Origin: Beroe forskalii
Lineage: Eukaryota; Ctenophora; Nuda; Beroida; Beroidae
Length of the DNA: 64,000 nucleotides
Direction: 5' to 3'
Assembly: GCA_011033025.1 (NCBI GenBank)
Contig: WFMF01000001.1
Location: 356,655 to 420,654, forward strand
The notes under the pieces are model-generated. The model saw only the letters and a list, made by a program, of their open reading frames with translations, did no database searches and was not told the origin of the DNA. The translations under genes were made by a program, and so were the position numbers. Below, piece after piece: positions 35,940 through 46,988 of this stretch. Position 1 is the first letter of the stretch. The number at the start of each line of letters is the position of its first letter.

Positions 35940-38900
35940 ATGAATGGACCGAGTGAAAGGCGGTACAGTGTGCAGCCCCCCTACATAGAGCCCCCCGCGT
36001 GTTCCAACAACGCCCCTTCCAGCGGGGCTGAGCACAGTGGCGTGTCCATCCAGCTAGCTTACAGCAACCTTACTAATCGTGAGTACAGCAACCTTATAGC
36101 AACCTAACAGCAACCTTACTAATCGTGAGTAGTAGTGTCCATCCAGCTAGCTTACAGCAACCTTACTAATCGTGAGTACAGCAACCTTACAGCAACCTTA
36201 CTAATCGTGAGTATAGCAACCTTACTAATTGTAAGGTGTACGTTATTTTCCTGAACTTCACACCACATTCCATGCCAGCTCAGCTGTGTGACATGAAATT
36301 CTGGCAATTTCGGTAGTTGTAACATCAAAAAACGCATACGTCAAATTTCTGTTAATTCCTTCTAGAAACCCAATGCTGACGCCTCTTGGCCCCAGTGCTT
36401 TCAATTAAAGTTGATTCTTTAGCCGGCCAGAGGATCCCCTAGCTTTGAACATCGCAACCTTTTTTTTCTAAGAATCATCTGGAAGGTCGCTAAGTTCCGG
36501 GGGGTCCTCCACGAACGGAGATAAGTGCACTTAAGGAATACTTATGATCGATTTTAAGTGTGCTCATAAATATTCTGTTCACGAAACTTGAGTTAAGAAG
36601 ATATTTCGCACTTATCTTTTTCTTCTTAGGAACTTCCTAAATATTTAAGAAGACTTATCATAAACCCTTCCTAAGTCTGCGTTACACTTCATATTTGATG
36701 CGTGAGTCAAACGTGAGCTTAATTGGGGTCTTGTTTCCTAACTCACTAAGTGCACACTTAACTTTCTTCTTAACTTCACTATATTTAGGTGCATCACTAA
36801 GAGCGGTTTTATCCTTCTTAACGTCTTCTTAGCGTGATCCTAACTCAGGAATGTGATTCAATTTCAATCAAATAATTATTATATCGCCCTTATTTTTCTT
36901 TATTGAGTTAGAACAGTAAATTGGAAATGTTTTCATAGCAGCGATAGGAAATACTATCATTATTAGCTTATGCTTGGCGTGACACAGAATCAATTATCCT
37001 TTCTTGGCCTCTGATTGGCTTGTGCACTATACATGTGATTTGCGTTAGCTTATTCACGTGTCACATCCTACAACACTTAAGAAGGGTTTCGTGGACAAGA
37101 AAATCCATCTTAAAAACAATATTGGTTAAGAAGAAAAGTTTCATGAACAGTCACAACTCGCGTTCCTAAATATGAAAAGTGTTCATAACTTTATGATCAC
37201 TTTTAAGAAGGAAGTTTCGTGGAGGAGGTCCGGGTTAGAAATTGTGAAAATATATACATTACTGGCAGAGATATTTGACTTCCTTCTAATTTCAGAGTTA
37301 GAACAGTCGCAGCGAACGAACGAGTCGCTGCACAGCAAGCTCGGTCAGTTATCCGTGCACTTGAGCAATGTGCAGCATACGAGCAACCAGAACGCTCAAC
37401 AGAACATATCCCTCAAAGAGGTACAAGCAGTAGTTTACTTAGCACGTGCAGTTAGTGCGCCGCGCACTTTGAAGGGCACGCTCAATATATGAAATCATAT
37501 TTTTTAAGAAAAATGAATTTTCATTGTACGAGTTTATATATTTAGCATCAATGAGAGCTGTATGGTAATCGCATATATTATGTATCTCGGGTTGCTGGCG
37601 TGATTCCAACTTCCGGTGTAGCAATTCGTTAGTTTGGTGTTCACGGAACTCGAAAACAAAATAATATTATGTTTTGTCCCATCTTATGGATTTATCTAAT
37701 TACATTTTATGATGTTGACCACTATGATAAATCATCGATCATCTCTGTTCCAAATCTCTATCAATTACCACACGGGAAGATAGTCAGTATTACGCATCCA
37801 ATTGACCACTTTAATGCGTGATAATGACATCATTTTCTCCTTTTTAACTGCCTATTTTTTGTCCACTACTCATTCATCCCCCACAGGAGAATGAACGACT
37901 CCGGTCGTTATTGAATCTTCCGAGTTTGGACGTGTCGCGGGAGGTTGATCAGAGGTTACGGAATTTAGAGGAATTCTGCCACAAGTTATCGGAAAGAGAA
38001 ACCGATAGGTACGGCAAATTCTACAGAACTTTAGCTATCAGTTAACGAATGTTAATATATCCAAAAATATTATGAATTCATTAGATGCGCTTTTTATTCG
38101 ATGATCTAAAATTTATGGATGATGATCTGTGGCCTGCTCTTTATGAATTTAACCCCCGGAGAAAAAATATGAGGCATAAGTTATTTGTGAGAGAAAAGTT
38201 ATTTATAACTGATAAAGTTTGAATTAAGAAACCCTATCACCTCTTATCGCTCCCACGCATTTGCTTGCAAAAAAGAGGCAGGTGCATATTTTTTTCGTGT
38301 CAATAAAGTCATTCACATAAACCTCTCCCACTCAGATATCAGACCGCCTGTCCGCCTCCTCTCTAACTCACATCCCCCTCAGATCAGACCGCCTGTCCGC
38401 CTCCTCTCTGACTCACATCCCCCTCAGATCAGACCGTCTGTCCGCCTCCTCTCTAACTCACATCCCCCTCAGATCAGACCGCCTGTCCGCCTCCTCTCTA
38501 ACTCACATTCCCCCTCAGATCAGACCGCATGTCCGCCTCCTCTCTAACTCACATCCCCCTCAGATCAGACCGCCTGTCCGCCTCCTCTGGAGGTATCTCC
38601 CTCTCCAACATTTCCCTCGTCAGCACCTCAGCCGGAGTCCCCGGTCCCTTGGTCCCGTCCGATCCCGCTCCCCTGTACAAGCAGGACGCGAGCAGCACCT
38701 CCGAATACAGCAGTCTCTGTTCCCTGGACAGGGTGGACGGAATGTCCGTCAGAGAGAAGGTTCTCGAACTGGAGACCAACGCCCTCAAACAGGTACATTC
38801 TACTTCCTAGTGGCTACTTCTTATATTCCTGGTACCCAGCGGGCATTGTGTTGTTATACTCTAAACACCATGTACGCTAAAACAGCGTACTCTAAATATT

Positions 38901-39833
38901 GTATACTTATGTAGTATGTACACAGCTGGCACATTCTCCTTCCCTTTACACTGTGTGCGCTGTATTGCATACACTGTGTACTCTGCATTGTACACATATT
39001 GCTAAGCAACATGTACTGTGGTGTGTGAAATGTACACAGGGTGCACAACGTTTTTATTTCCTCATTCCAACGCCGTCCAACGTTATGTAGCGACATGTTT
39101 CTTACCACTGCTCCACCTTGCGTACACTGCGCATGTTTCATGTTTGGGGAGTAACAAGTACGCTTTAAAACGTCTTTTAACATTCCTAGCATACTATGTG
39201 GCAGAATATGTGTGCTGTAATTCAGCAGATAACATATTCACTCCTGCTGTCGACATCATGTCTGTCGTTGTGTTTGGAAATAAAAAGTACGAGTATTGAA
39301 TTACATCAAATAATTTAATTACAGGGCCTTAAAATTTGGCCTTTTATTCTAGATTTTGGAAATATTACTCTTCACGTTATCAGAATCTTCCTTCGTTCCA
39401 GTATGGTCACATCTAGTTACGTATTTCTAAGGGCAGGGCCAGGCCAAGTTTACGTCATGAATGTGTGCAGACTGCAGATGAATCGATAAAATAGGGATCG
39501 ATTAGAAGAAGTGCAATTTTGCAGCTTGCCAATTACTTTTGATAGTTTCTTTAAATCGAAAGTAAACTTTTGAAAGGCAAGGATGCTGGTCTTCATGAAT
39601 TTCCTTATTTAAATTTTGATCGATCAATCTGCGTACTTCGGGGTTATTTTGACGTTTTGACCACGTTCGTTCTAACCCATATTTAAATCCTTCAGGACGC
39701 GAAGATAAAGATCCTGGAGCGGAATCTGCAAGAGAAGAACATGCTGATAAAGCGGCTGAAGGCAGAGCTCGACCAATACCGACACTCCCCACCCTCCATC
39801 CCTCAGTACTCCCGAGAATTCACACAGATTTAA
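35940..39833 (+). CDS. Coiled-coil protein of unknown function, five exons
   Basis: Exons 35940-36078, 37296-37420, 37887-38008, 38564-38792 and 39696-39833 join with matching phases to give 250 residues. The N-terminus (MNGPSERRYSVQPPYIEPPA) is disordered. A coiled coil follows (QLEQSQRTNESLHSKLGQL; SREVDQRLRNLEEFCHKLSE), then a Ser-rich linker (SDRLSASSGGISLSNIS), and a second coiled coil (VREKVLELETNALKQ; DAKIKILERNLQEKNMLIKR). It ends HSPPSIPQYSREFTQI. I do not recognise the family; a distant likeness to angiomotin-type coiled coils is possible but unproven. Odd: both the exon 1 donor and the exon 4 acceptor sit in tandem repeats. If an upstream acceptor copy were used, 15-residue units of SDRLSASSLTHIPLR would be added in frame. 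Confidence 0.7.
36040..36235 (+). repeat. Tandem copies of an exon end plus its 5' splice site
   Basis: The segment TTACAGCAACCTTACTAATC followed by GTGAGT occurs first as the exon 1 end and donor (36058-36084), then again, whole or partial, around 36115, 36160 and 36200. A longer block beginning GTGTCCATCCAGCTAGC is also duplicated (36040 and 36125). Together there are four GTGAGT donors and one decayed copy (TTGTAAGG). Confidence 0.85.
36497..37234. mobile_element. MITE-like element of about 740 bp rich in TTAAGAAG motifs
   Basis: Ends are inverted: GGGGTCCTCCACGAACG on the left, and on the right the complement GACCTCCTCCACGAAACTTC. The interior is packed with short motifs in both orientations, such as TTCTTCTTA/TAAGAAGA and TTCACGAAAC/GTTTCGTGGAC. 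No coding capacity. It ends about 60 bp before exon 2 of the coiled-coil gene. Confidence 0.6.
38338..38563 (+). repeat. 45-bp tandem array carrying a 3' splice site and exon start
   Basis: Units begin at 38338, 38383, 38428, 38473 and 38519, each ATCAGACCGCCTGTCCGCCT...ACATCCCCCTCAG. The true exon starts at 38564 with the same first 25 bases. All units are 45 bp except the one at 38473 (46 bp). Each ends in a good acceptor (pyrimidine tract plus CAG). Confidence 0.95.
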
Positions 39834-39876
39834 CATATATAGATATATATTACACGTGATAATATAGACGTGCATA

Positions 39877-39997
39877 CCAGGGTGAGTCAGGAAGTATGTT
39901 TACAACAGTTCATAGAACTTTCTCAACCTCTCTGAATTTGCTTTTCTTTGCCAAGTTCTTTATTTTTTGTACAAACGTGTTTTTTGACTCACCCCGG
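39877..39997. mobile_element. 121-bp mariner-like MITE
   Basis: Inverted ends CCAGGGTGAGTCAGGAAGTA and CCGGGGTGAGTCAAAAAACA, bounded by TA on both sides, the target duplication of Tc1/mariner elements. No coding capacity. Confidence 0.75.
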
Positions 39998-39999
39998 TA

Positions 40000-42900
40000 T
40001 GTACTATATCATGTGAACTTTTGATTTTTATAATACTATCCATTGCATTGCGTGCTAACAATAATATAATATATTGATGATGATGCTAGTAATAATAACC
40101 CCCTCCCTTCGTTGTAAGTCCTCACATTTATACTTTTATATATATACCGAGTTGCTATTAACCTTTATAACAAACTTCTTTTTTGTATTTTAAACTCTAA
40201 TATATATGATATAATTATAGTAAGCTTCAATTATACAATAGTAGTAAAATTATCGGATATATCATAATACGAGTTCGTTGTTTTATCAGTAATAATAAGA
40301 GTATAGAAATATATAGGATATAGTTATTGTCAGGCTAAACTTCTCCTGTGTTCAGCTTGCTGTAAGCGGTCCTTCTTATTGCCAGGTCATGTTCGTCATG
40401 TCGGAATTTGCTTGCGTACTAAAATTCTAAAAGTCACCGGCTACAATCAGACTTCATTGAAAAAAATTCTTTGATGCAAATTTATAATTCCCATCGCAAC
40501 TGCTTACAGCTAGCACACTGCACATTGCACATAGTACTACAGACCCTCCTAATTAGATATTTCTCGGTAGATAGCTCAACGCTTTTTACTCTACACATTT
40601 CACTCTTTTTCTTACATTGTAATCATGCTGTAATTATACACTGCACCCTCATTGTTTCCTAACATGTGATTTTGATTAACTCTTAATATCGTACTATATA
40701 AATAATTTGCTTTATTAAACCCAATTTTTAAAATATTACCAAGATTGTTTCGCGATATTCGCCTGATATTACGCGTAACATTTTACGTATAAACATCATA
40801 AGGTTACGTATTGTAATGTTTTTACGTAATATATACGTATCTGATTGAATCGGCTTCGAAAACGCCCAAAGACTGATGAAGACCTGTGACGTGGTATTTT
40901 CCTCAGTATTTTGTGTGTGTACTTCTTGGGCTTGAATTTGCATGGAGTCTGAAGGGAAGACTCTCTTTCTTGGGAAGTTTTTGGACGAAAATGATAAATT
41001 ATGATACCTAAATACCCTGCTTTTCAGTGTCCAGTCTTTGAAATATCGTTGATATATTCTTTTTGAGTTTTTGGGCATAGGTCCGTTGGCCACTTGATCA
41101 AGCCTGGCGCTAGTGCAGGCCTGCAGGCTGCATTATGCCGACGTAAGACTGGTGATAGACATGTATACATGTTAGACATGTATAAGACTGGTGATAGACA
41201 TGGCCGAGCCAAGTGGCAAACAAACCTATGTACTCCTTTTATTGAGGTGTCACAATTTCAATGATGATCTGTATTATAAGAACTTTAAATTCACAATCAG
41301 ATATGATGATATTATGATTCGTTGGTTGGATTCTTCCTCTTTTTTCCATGCATGGAACATACGACGTGACAAATCAATAGATAAATTATTTACTTCGTCA
41401 CGAAAAAAAAGAGAATCGATTAGCCAATAAATCTGAACTATTTGATGATTTATCCATTTATCTATCGATTCTGATCGATTTGCTATCTTTAAGTTACCAC
41501 CTAGATTCTAGATTTAAGTCCAATAAGTTCAATTGTGATGGGAGCTTTTCAACCTGTTAAATTATTTTACTCAAAAGACCGTCAAGATTGAGAGATGAGA
41601 TTCTTGGTTCCGCCAATGTTAAAATATCACGAATTTATATTGCAATTGATGATCGGAAGCAACACGTTACAATTTCGAGAGATAATTTATTGATCTGTCA
41701 AAGCAGATATATACGTGTGATTTTCTTCCACAGGAAATTATGGATATTCGACCTCGGCATCGGTGGTTTGTGAATCGCTGAATTAAGGAATTAGATTGAT
41801 ACCCTTTGATTTTTGAATTTGATGACAATCTCTCTTAAATTTTCAGGTTGTGCTCAAATGATTGGCAGATGTAAGCTAAAACGTATAATTAGGGGTCGTT
41901 CACGTCTCACATTATCATTTTTCAGCCAGTATCAAACCCTTCTCAGCCTCCCCCACAATCATGCTTTGAAATATTTGTATTTGTTACAATAACATTAACC
42001 ATTCGCAAATCCCCTCCCCTCTTGATGATTACGTTATATGTGAACGATCTCAAAAACGCTCAACTGGAGTCAGAAAACTGCCTATATTGCGCGCACAACC
42101 TTTAATGTTGGTAGAAGTAGTTTTACTTAGATTTAGGAGTTTAATGTAGCTTTTGAGTAGCTACAGTCTACTTGCTAGCTGTCTGTGTGGTAGTTACAAT
42201 TACTGGTTTATTGGCGGCGGCCTCTTAGTTTACCCACGTCATGGTTCAGTCAATCAGTGAGCATTATCATATCAGTCCTGCTCGCTTATTGGTCAAACCA
42301 AAAAAATGGGTAGGTAAACTTCTATTCTGTCGATATTATATTCTGAGAGTGCCCTCTAAAAGGAAATAAGCTGTGAAATGAACAGTAAAACTTTGGCAGT
42401 GAAGTTCGAATTATCTCAAATGATGTTGTATTGATTCATGCGGATCAAGTTTATGCATGCAATGTATCCGGAAAATGTTCGGGGCTAATCTATAATCCAG
42501 CAAAATCAATATAGTCACTCAAATTTAATAAAGCAAGTGGAATTCTTGAAAACTCGAAGTGACTCAAAATATACGAAATTTTGTGTTTGCTTTACGTTCA
42601 TGTTTGGTCATGACTTCGATCATATTAGGATCTAAGGACAAGTTCAATATTTTGATGGCTTTCGACTGTTTGGATTTTGGAATCCGTGGAATCCAGTGTT
42701 AGAAAGTTAGAATATAATTCGTAGAGTAGGTGTGTGAGTTATCAGTGAGAGATTGTGTGCTCTGTTTCTATAAACACGGCAACTTTTAAATCATTATCTG
42801 AATTTTATTATGTAAACATATAAAGTTTGTTTTACTTATTCGCTTACATTGTAATATGATTCATTTGAATCGGATGAGCTGGCCCCATGCAAGCCCAAAT

Positions 42901-43893
42901 ATAGACTTATAGAATGTCTTCGATAATACGGATTTAGTCGCAAAATAAGAGTGCTCCATTTCGAAATTTCTCTGATTGTTAGAAAGTTATTGATACTGAA
43001 CTATTTGGGAATGTTTGCATTACCCCGTCTAAATGATAATTTAACAAATAACACACATTCCATTGTGTGACTGGTGTAAAATGGCAAATTGACTCATTTG
43101 TGTGTACTAAAACGGAACGCGCGGAGCACTTTTTCATGTACCAATGACGCGACCTCTCAAATTTTGTGTGATTTTGGCGCGTTCAATTCGATTTGCAATT
43201 CTGATCCGCGCATTTTGCCGGAAAAACGAACCATAATTGGCAATTTCTACCTCTAAAGTTACAAATTCGTTTCAGTTTTACGATTAAATTCTGTGTGACA
43301 AGTCTCAGGACGTGAAAGCATTTTTAACCGAACCTAGATTTGCAAATAGTAGTTTTCAATGAAATGAAAATTGCCTGTTCTAAAGAAACAGGGAAAAGCG
43401 TCAACATAGTTTTTGTTGGCCGAAGGTTTGGTTGAATTCGTGAATACAAACTTGGATTTCCGATATATCACAATCGAAGGTTATCTTGAATTCTACAACG
43501 AGCGTCATAAATTCGTACGTGCGTTACCAACGAAATGCGTAATTAATGTTTGTTTTTCTTAAATTTTTGCATCGCGCCCTACGTATACGACACAGAGATT
43601 GACCAATTATGTGACAATTGGCAAAATTGCGCTTCGAGAATGATTGAACTACTGTTTCTTGATGACTTCAACTCTATTCGGGCATTTAAATCAGAAGAAT
43701 TAAATAGATTTCGGTCAATTCCAAACCTTTGAACTCCAATGATGACACATTTTCATTGAAAGTTCACACCTATAAGATTCCAATTTGACACGATTCATAT
43801 CCATAATATACGAAAGTTATTATAACCTCATGATTTATATACAACTCAATAACTTATGGCTTGCAAGCACATACAAGCCCTTAATATAACAGT
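40000..43893. other. 3.9 kb intergenic, no gene seen apart from a MITE
   Basis: AT-rich sequence between the coiled-coil gene and ATP5PO. I found no exon with a recognisable domain. A short direct repeat of AAGACTGGTGATAGACATG occurs at 41144 and 41183. The only clear element is the MITE at 41892. Confidence 0.4.
41892..42050. mobile_element. MITE related to the one at 19223
   Basis: The ends GGGGTCGTTCACGTCTCACA and, complemented, GAGATCGTTCACATATAACG match the GATCGTTCAC ends of the element at 19223. Length about 159 bp, no coding capacity. Confidence 0.65.
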
Positions 43894-46314
43894 CTACAAC
43901 GGCAGAGAAAGTGAAGCCTTGAGTTTCTTAATTTTGGTCGCAGTAGACATGTCAACTCGTTTGTCGCCAATTTCGACAACCATACCACCAATCAAACTCT
44001 CGTCAGTCTGAAATAGTGCAGACTTTTCAGTATTACATTATGAGGCATACGCAAAAGAGTGAGATGGCTGAGATGCAAGATTGAATTTACGAGATCGAAA
44101 TTGCTTGTCACTTCTCAGAAAGTAGCAAGCTTCATAGATCATGAAGATATCGAAAGTTGCAAGATAATGATAACAAAATGCTTTACAGGAGAAGTACTTA
44201 CAGCGGTATCGAGAAGCAGTTTCTCATTTCCTTTGAGGAATTTACCGAGGGACTCCTTCAGACTTTCTAAATGATCGTCTGACAGAGGCTTAGCTGATGT
44301 TACTCTGCAGGGTACCTGAGATAGTAAAATAAATTAAGTGATAGCACTGCATTCTTCGTTTTAAAATCAAGAGAAACAGCCTGTAACGACATATCAGTTG
44401 AAATTCCTTACATAGTTTTGGTATCCGACCGCTTTGAATAACACTCGATAAAACTGTTCGGAGATGAACTATTCTCCTTTTTACATCTTCCTACCACTCA
44501 CCTCTCCCCTTTGAGCAGCCATGATGGTGTTAAAAGCTCCAACCACCCCGCTGATATGGTTAGCTCTCTTGTTGTCTATCATGGTGCTGATCATGTTACC
44601 GATCAGGGGATCCACGTTAGCTTCTCCAAACGCTCCATCGATAGTAGGGATCGTTCAGATATTACTTCATCAATTATTCAGTGCATTCTTCCTCCCGTAA
44701 CCACGCTTACATTTCCATAAGTTGTATTTGTTACCATAGCAAAATTATTTGAAGGCTCCCTACCCCTCTTCAGATCCTAAATTACGAGATATGTGAACGA
44801 TAAGAGATGTATTGCAATACCTGCCGCTTATCAGAGTTTACAGGTTAGTGTAAGCATGTCATAGCATAAGGTGTAAGGACGTGAGAACCGTCACAAAACA
44901 CCCATTGTAACTGGAATTAGATTGAATACTTTGCACAAATCCGAGGGGAGGCCAGGCGTGATAAATGGTAGTTTCGGCGGAATTTTCGGTGGAACTTTAT
45001 AACCGTGAACATCAAATAAGATAAAACAATATGATTACAGAATTAGGACCTAGAACGTACCCCCAGTAAAGATTTGCAATGTTATCGCACCGTGTCAGAT
45101 TTCATATGTCATTTTCTAGAGAAAGCTCATCCATATTCCAACAGGACATCCACTTTTTACAGCTCATTTATAGAGTATAATGATATACCTAATTCTAGAG
45201 TGTGATAAACTTTGTATAATTTCATATCAAAGATTGCAGATTATTACGAGTCAAATAACGCATCACCTGCTCCAACAAAACATTGCTTAAATTATCGGTG
45301 AAACTGGTCTGAACATGGTCCAGCAGAAAAATATTGGCTCTTACATAGAACAGGAGTATTGACGTACCACGGCAGTCCAACCTCATCTTTACAATTTAAA
45401 AGAGTAACTAAAACTTAAATGGAGCCCATGATCTATTATTTACCATCGATAGTAGCTTTCTTTTCCTCCTTGCTACAGACGGGGAGGGAGAGATATTCCT
45501 TCAAACCAGCAACGGAGTCAATAGCAGCCTGAGAGAACGGGTATACGTTAATCTTTACTCTAAATTATCTTATTTCCTGGAAATTGATATGATCGTACAC
45601 TGTACACACATTTTGATGATAACCAAAGAAAGCCTTGATTAGTGTGCAAGTTGCTGTACTAACAAGAGATAAGGTTTCACTTCCATATATCGAGACCTAA
45701 TTGATTAAATACTACTTATATGAACTCCGTATCATGACTTTCAGTAATTTTCCTATTTACTGCCCAGTTTACACTCACTCGTGAACTGTAACTGTACACT
45801 CAGTTGGTACAGGATCATGTTTACTTTACAGGGACTGTATTGAGTGTAAATTTAGTGGGAATGGGTGTTATGTTACCTAACCTGAATTAGTGTGATTTTG
45901 TTTACTCAAGGGTATCATCCCACACACATTCGGAAGTACCAGTACAGCGGGAGTGTGCGAAACAATCACTAATTTTAAAATGTTAAAATTCTCACTAGAC
46001 AACACAAAATCCCAGAACATCATGTCAACACTTGTGCGATACCGCCAAAACGTAATGTAAGAAAACCGAACGGTCTCTTTTCATACATACTCGAAATAGA
46101 CACAACACGAATTTAACAGGGGTTGAACCTGCAGAGAGTTGAGCTGCTCCTCGACCACCTCCACACTTCCCTGCTTGGTAGAGGCCGAGTAGAGAGCGTG
46201 AGCATATCGGCCTTCAATGCCGAACACTTGCACCGGCCCCCGGATAAACTCAGAGGCAGCGCTAGACAAGGAGCGAGAACTGCATCGTACGATACCAGCG
46301 AGTCTACCAGCCAT
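43894..46314 (-). CDS. ATP5PO: ATP synthase peripheral stalk subunit OSCP
   Basis: Five exons in transcript order: 46314-46129, 45528-45444, 44632-44502, 44315-44202, 44007-43894. They join in frame to 209 residues (human precursor 213). MAGRLAGIVRCSSRSLSSAA is a mitochondrial targeting peptide. GPVQVFGIEGRYAHALYSA is the family signature near the N-terminus; NQISGVVGAF-type sequence (NHISGVVGAFNTIMAAQRGE) and SLIGGMVVEIGDKRVDMS are the conserved C-terminal half. OSCP links the F1 head to the peripheral stalk of the inner-membrane ATP synthase. All junctions are GT-AG; for intron 2 this requires the acceptor GGAG before CGTTTGG, giving ATIDAFGEAN. That intron is bounded by a 13-bp direct repeat, and the start-codon region is duplicated upstream (see findings). 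Confidence 0.93.
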
Positions 46315-46336
46315 GGCTAGAACAGGGAGAAAGGGG

Positions 46337-46363
46337 TCAGTAATCAGCGAGTCTACCAGCCAT
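46337..46363 (-). promoter_or_regulatory. uORF made by duplication of the OSCP start region
   Basis: The segment CAGCGAGTCTACCAGCCATG around the OSCP ATG is repeated about 49 bp upstream. On the reverse strand the copy opens with the same six codons (MAGRLA) and stops after DY. If it lies in the 5' UTR it is an 8-codon upstream ORF that could lower translation of OSCP. Confidence 0.6.
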
Positions 46364-46769
46364 GGCTAGGAGAGGGAGAGCGTGAGTAATCAGCAGAGGA
46401 GAAGATTTTCTAGTGATTAAAGGGAGAGGGTTGGTGAGATATCAGTGGTGGTAGGGTGCGGGTGTTAACAATGAAAACGGAACTGCAAGGTTTGATAAGA
46501 TTGGACTTAGTATCTTAATTAATGACTGCAGAGAATTTTTCCATCCTAACGATAATTGCAATTCACTTGATAATGTCAGCTCATTTCCCAGCAAAATGCA
46601 AGTCATGATTCAAGGAGTTTTGGGAATTTTTCACACGAGCCTAGTCTTGATTGAGTGTAACATTTGATTGGATCTCATTCCTTGACAGCACTCGAGGAAA
46701 CGATCAGGTGACCCTGCACTAAATCCGTGGTATTCTCCCACGCCCCTGACAGGATCTGATAAGCCGTGA

Positions 46770-46924
46770 CGTCACGTGATCAGCATAACGTCACGTGACA
46801 AGTCACGTGACAATACCACCCACCAGCTTGTCTGCGCGTGAGAGAAACATAACGATGTCACGTGACTGTGGTGTCATTGGACCACCCTTGTTAGCACTCC
46901 TTCCATGTTAGAGATGTATATAAA
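46770..46924 (+). promoter_or_regulatory. Homeobox copy 2 promoter: four CACGTG sites and a TATA box
   Basis: CACGTG at 46773, 46792, 46804 and 46859, most within TCACGTGA, with TGACGTCA overlapping the first. TATATAAA is at 46917-46924, 65 bp before the ATG. The arrangement matches the promoter of copy 1. bHLH-ZIP factors of the USF/TFE type bind GTCACGTGAC in other animals; which one acts here is unknown. Confidence 0.65.
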
Positions 46925-46988
46925 CCCCGTGAATCAGGGTCCAAGTATCACTTCCAACTACAGTTCCTCTTCCTATATCAACTACAAG

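Noticed and set aside
44633-45443. Noncanonical GT-TG splicing of OSCP intron 2 at the direct repeat
   Set aside because: A canonical AG two bases past the repeat (GGAG before CGTTT) gives an in-frame join, so no special splicing is needed.
46905-46988. Longer start for homeobox copy 2
   Set aside because: The extra residues overlap the TATA box and are not shared with copy 1; the common start is MKFEPCNPP.
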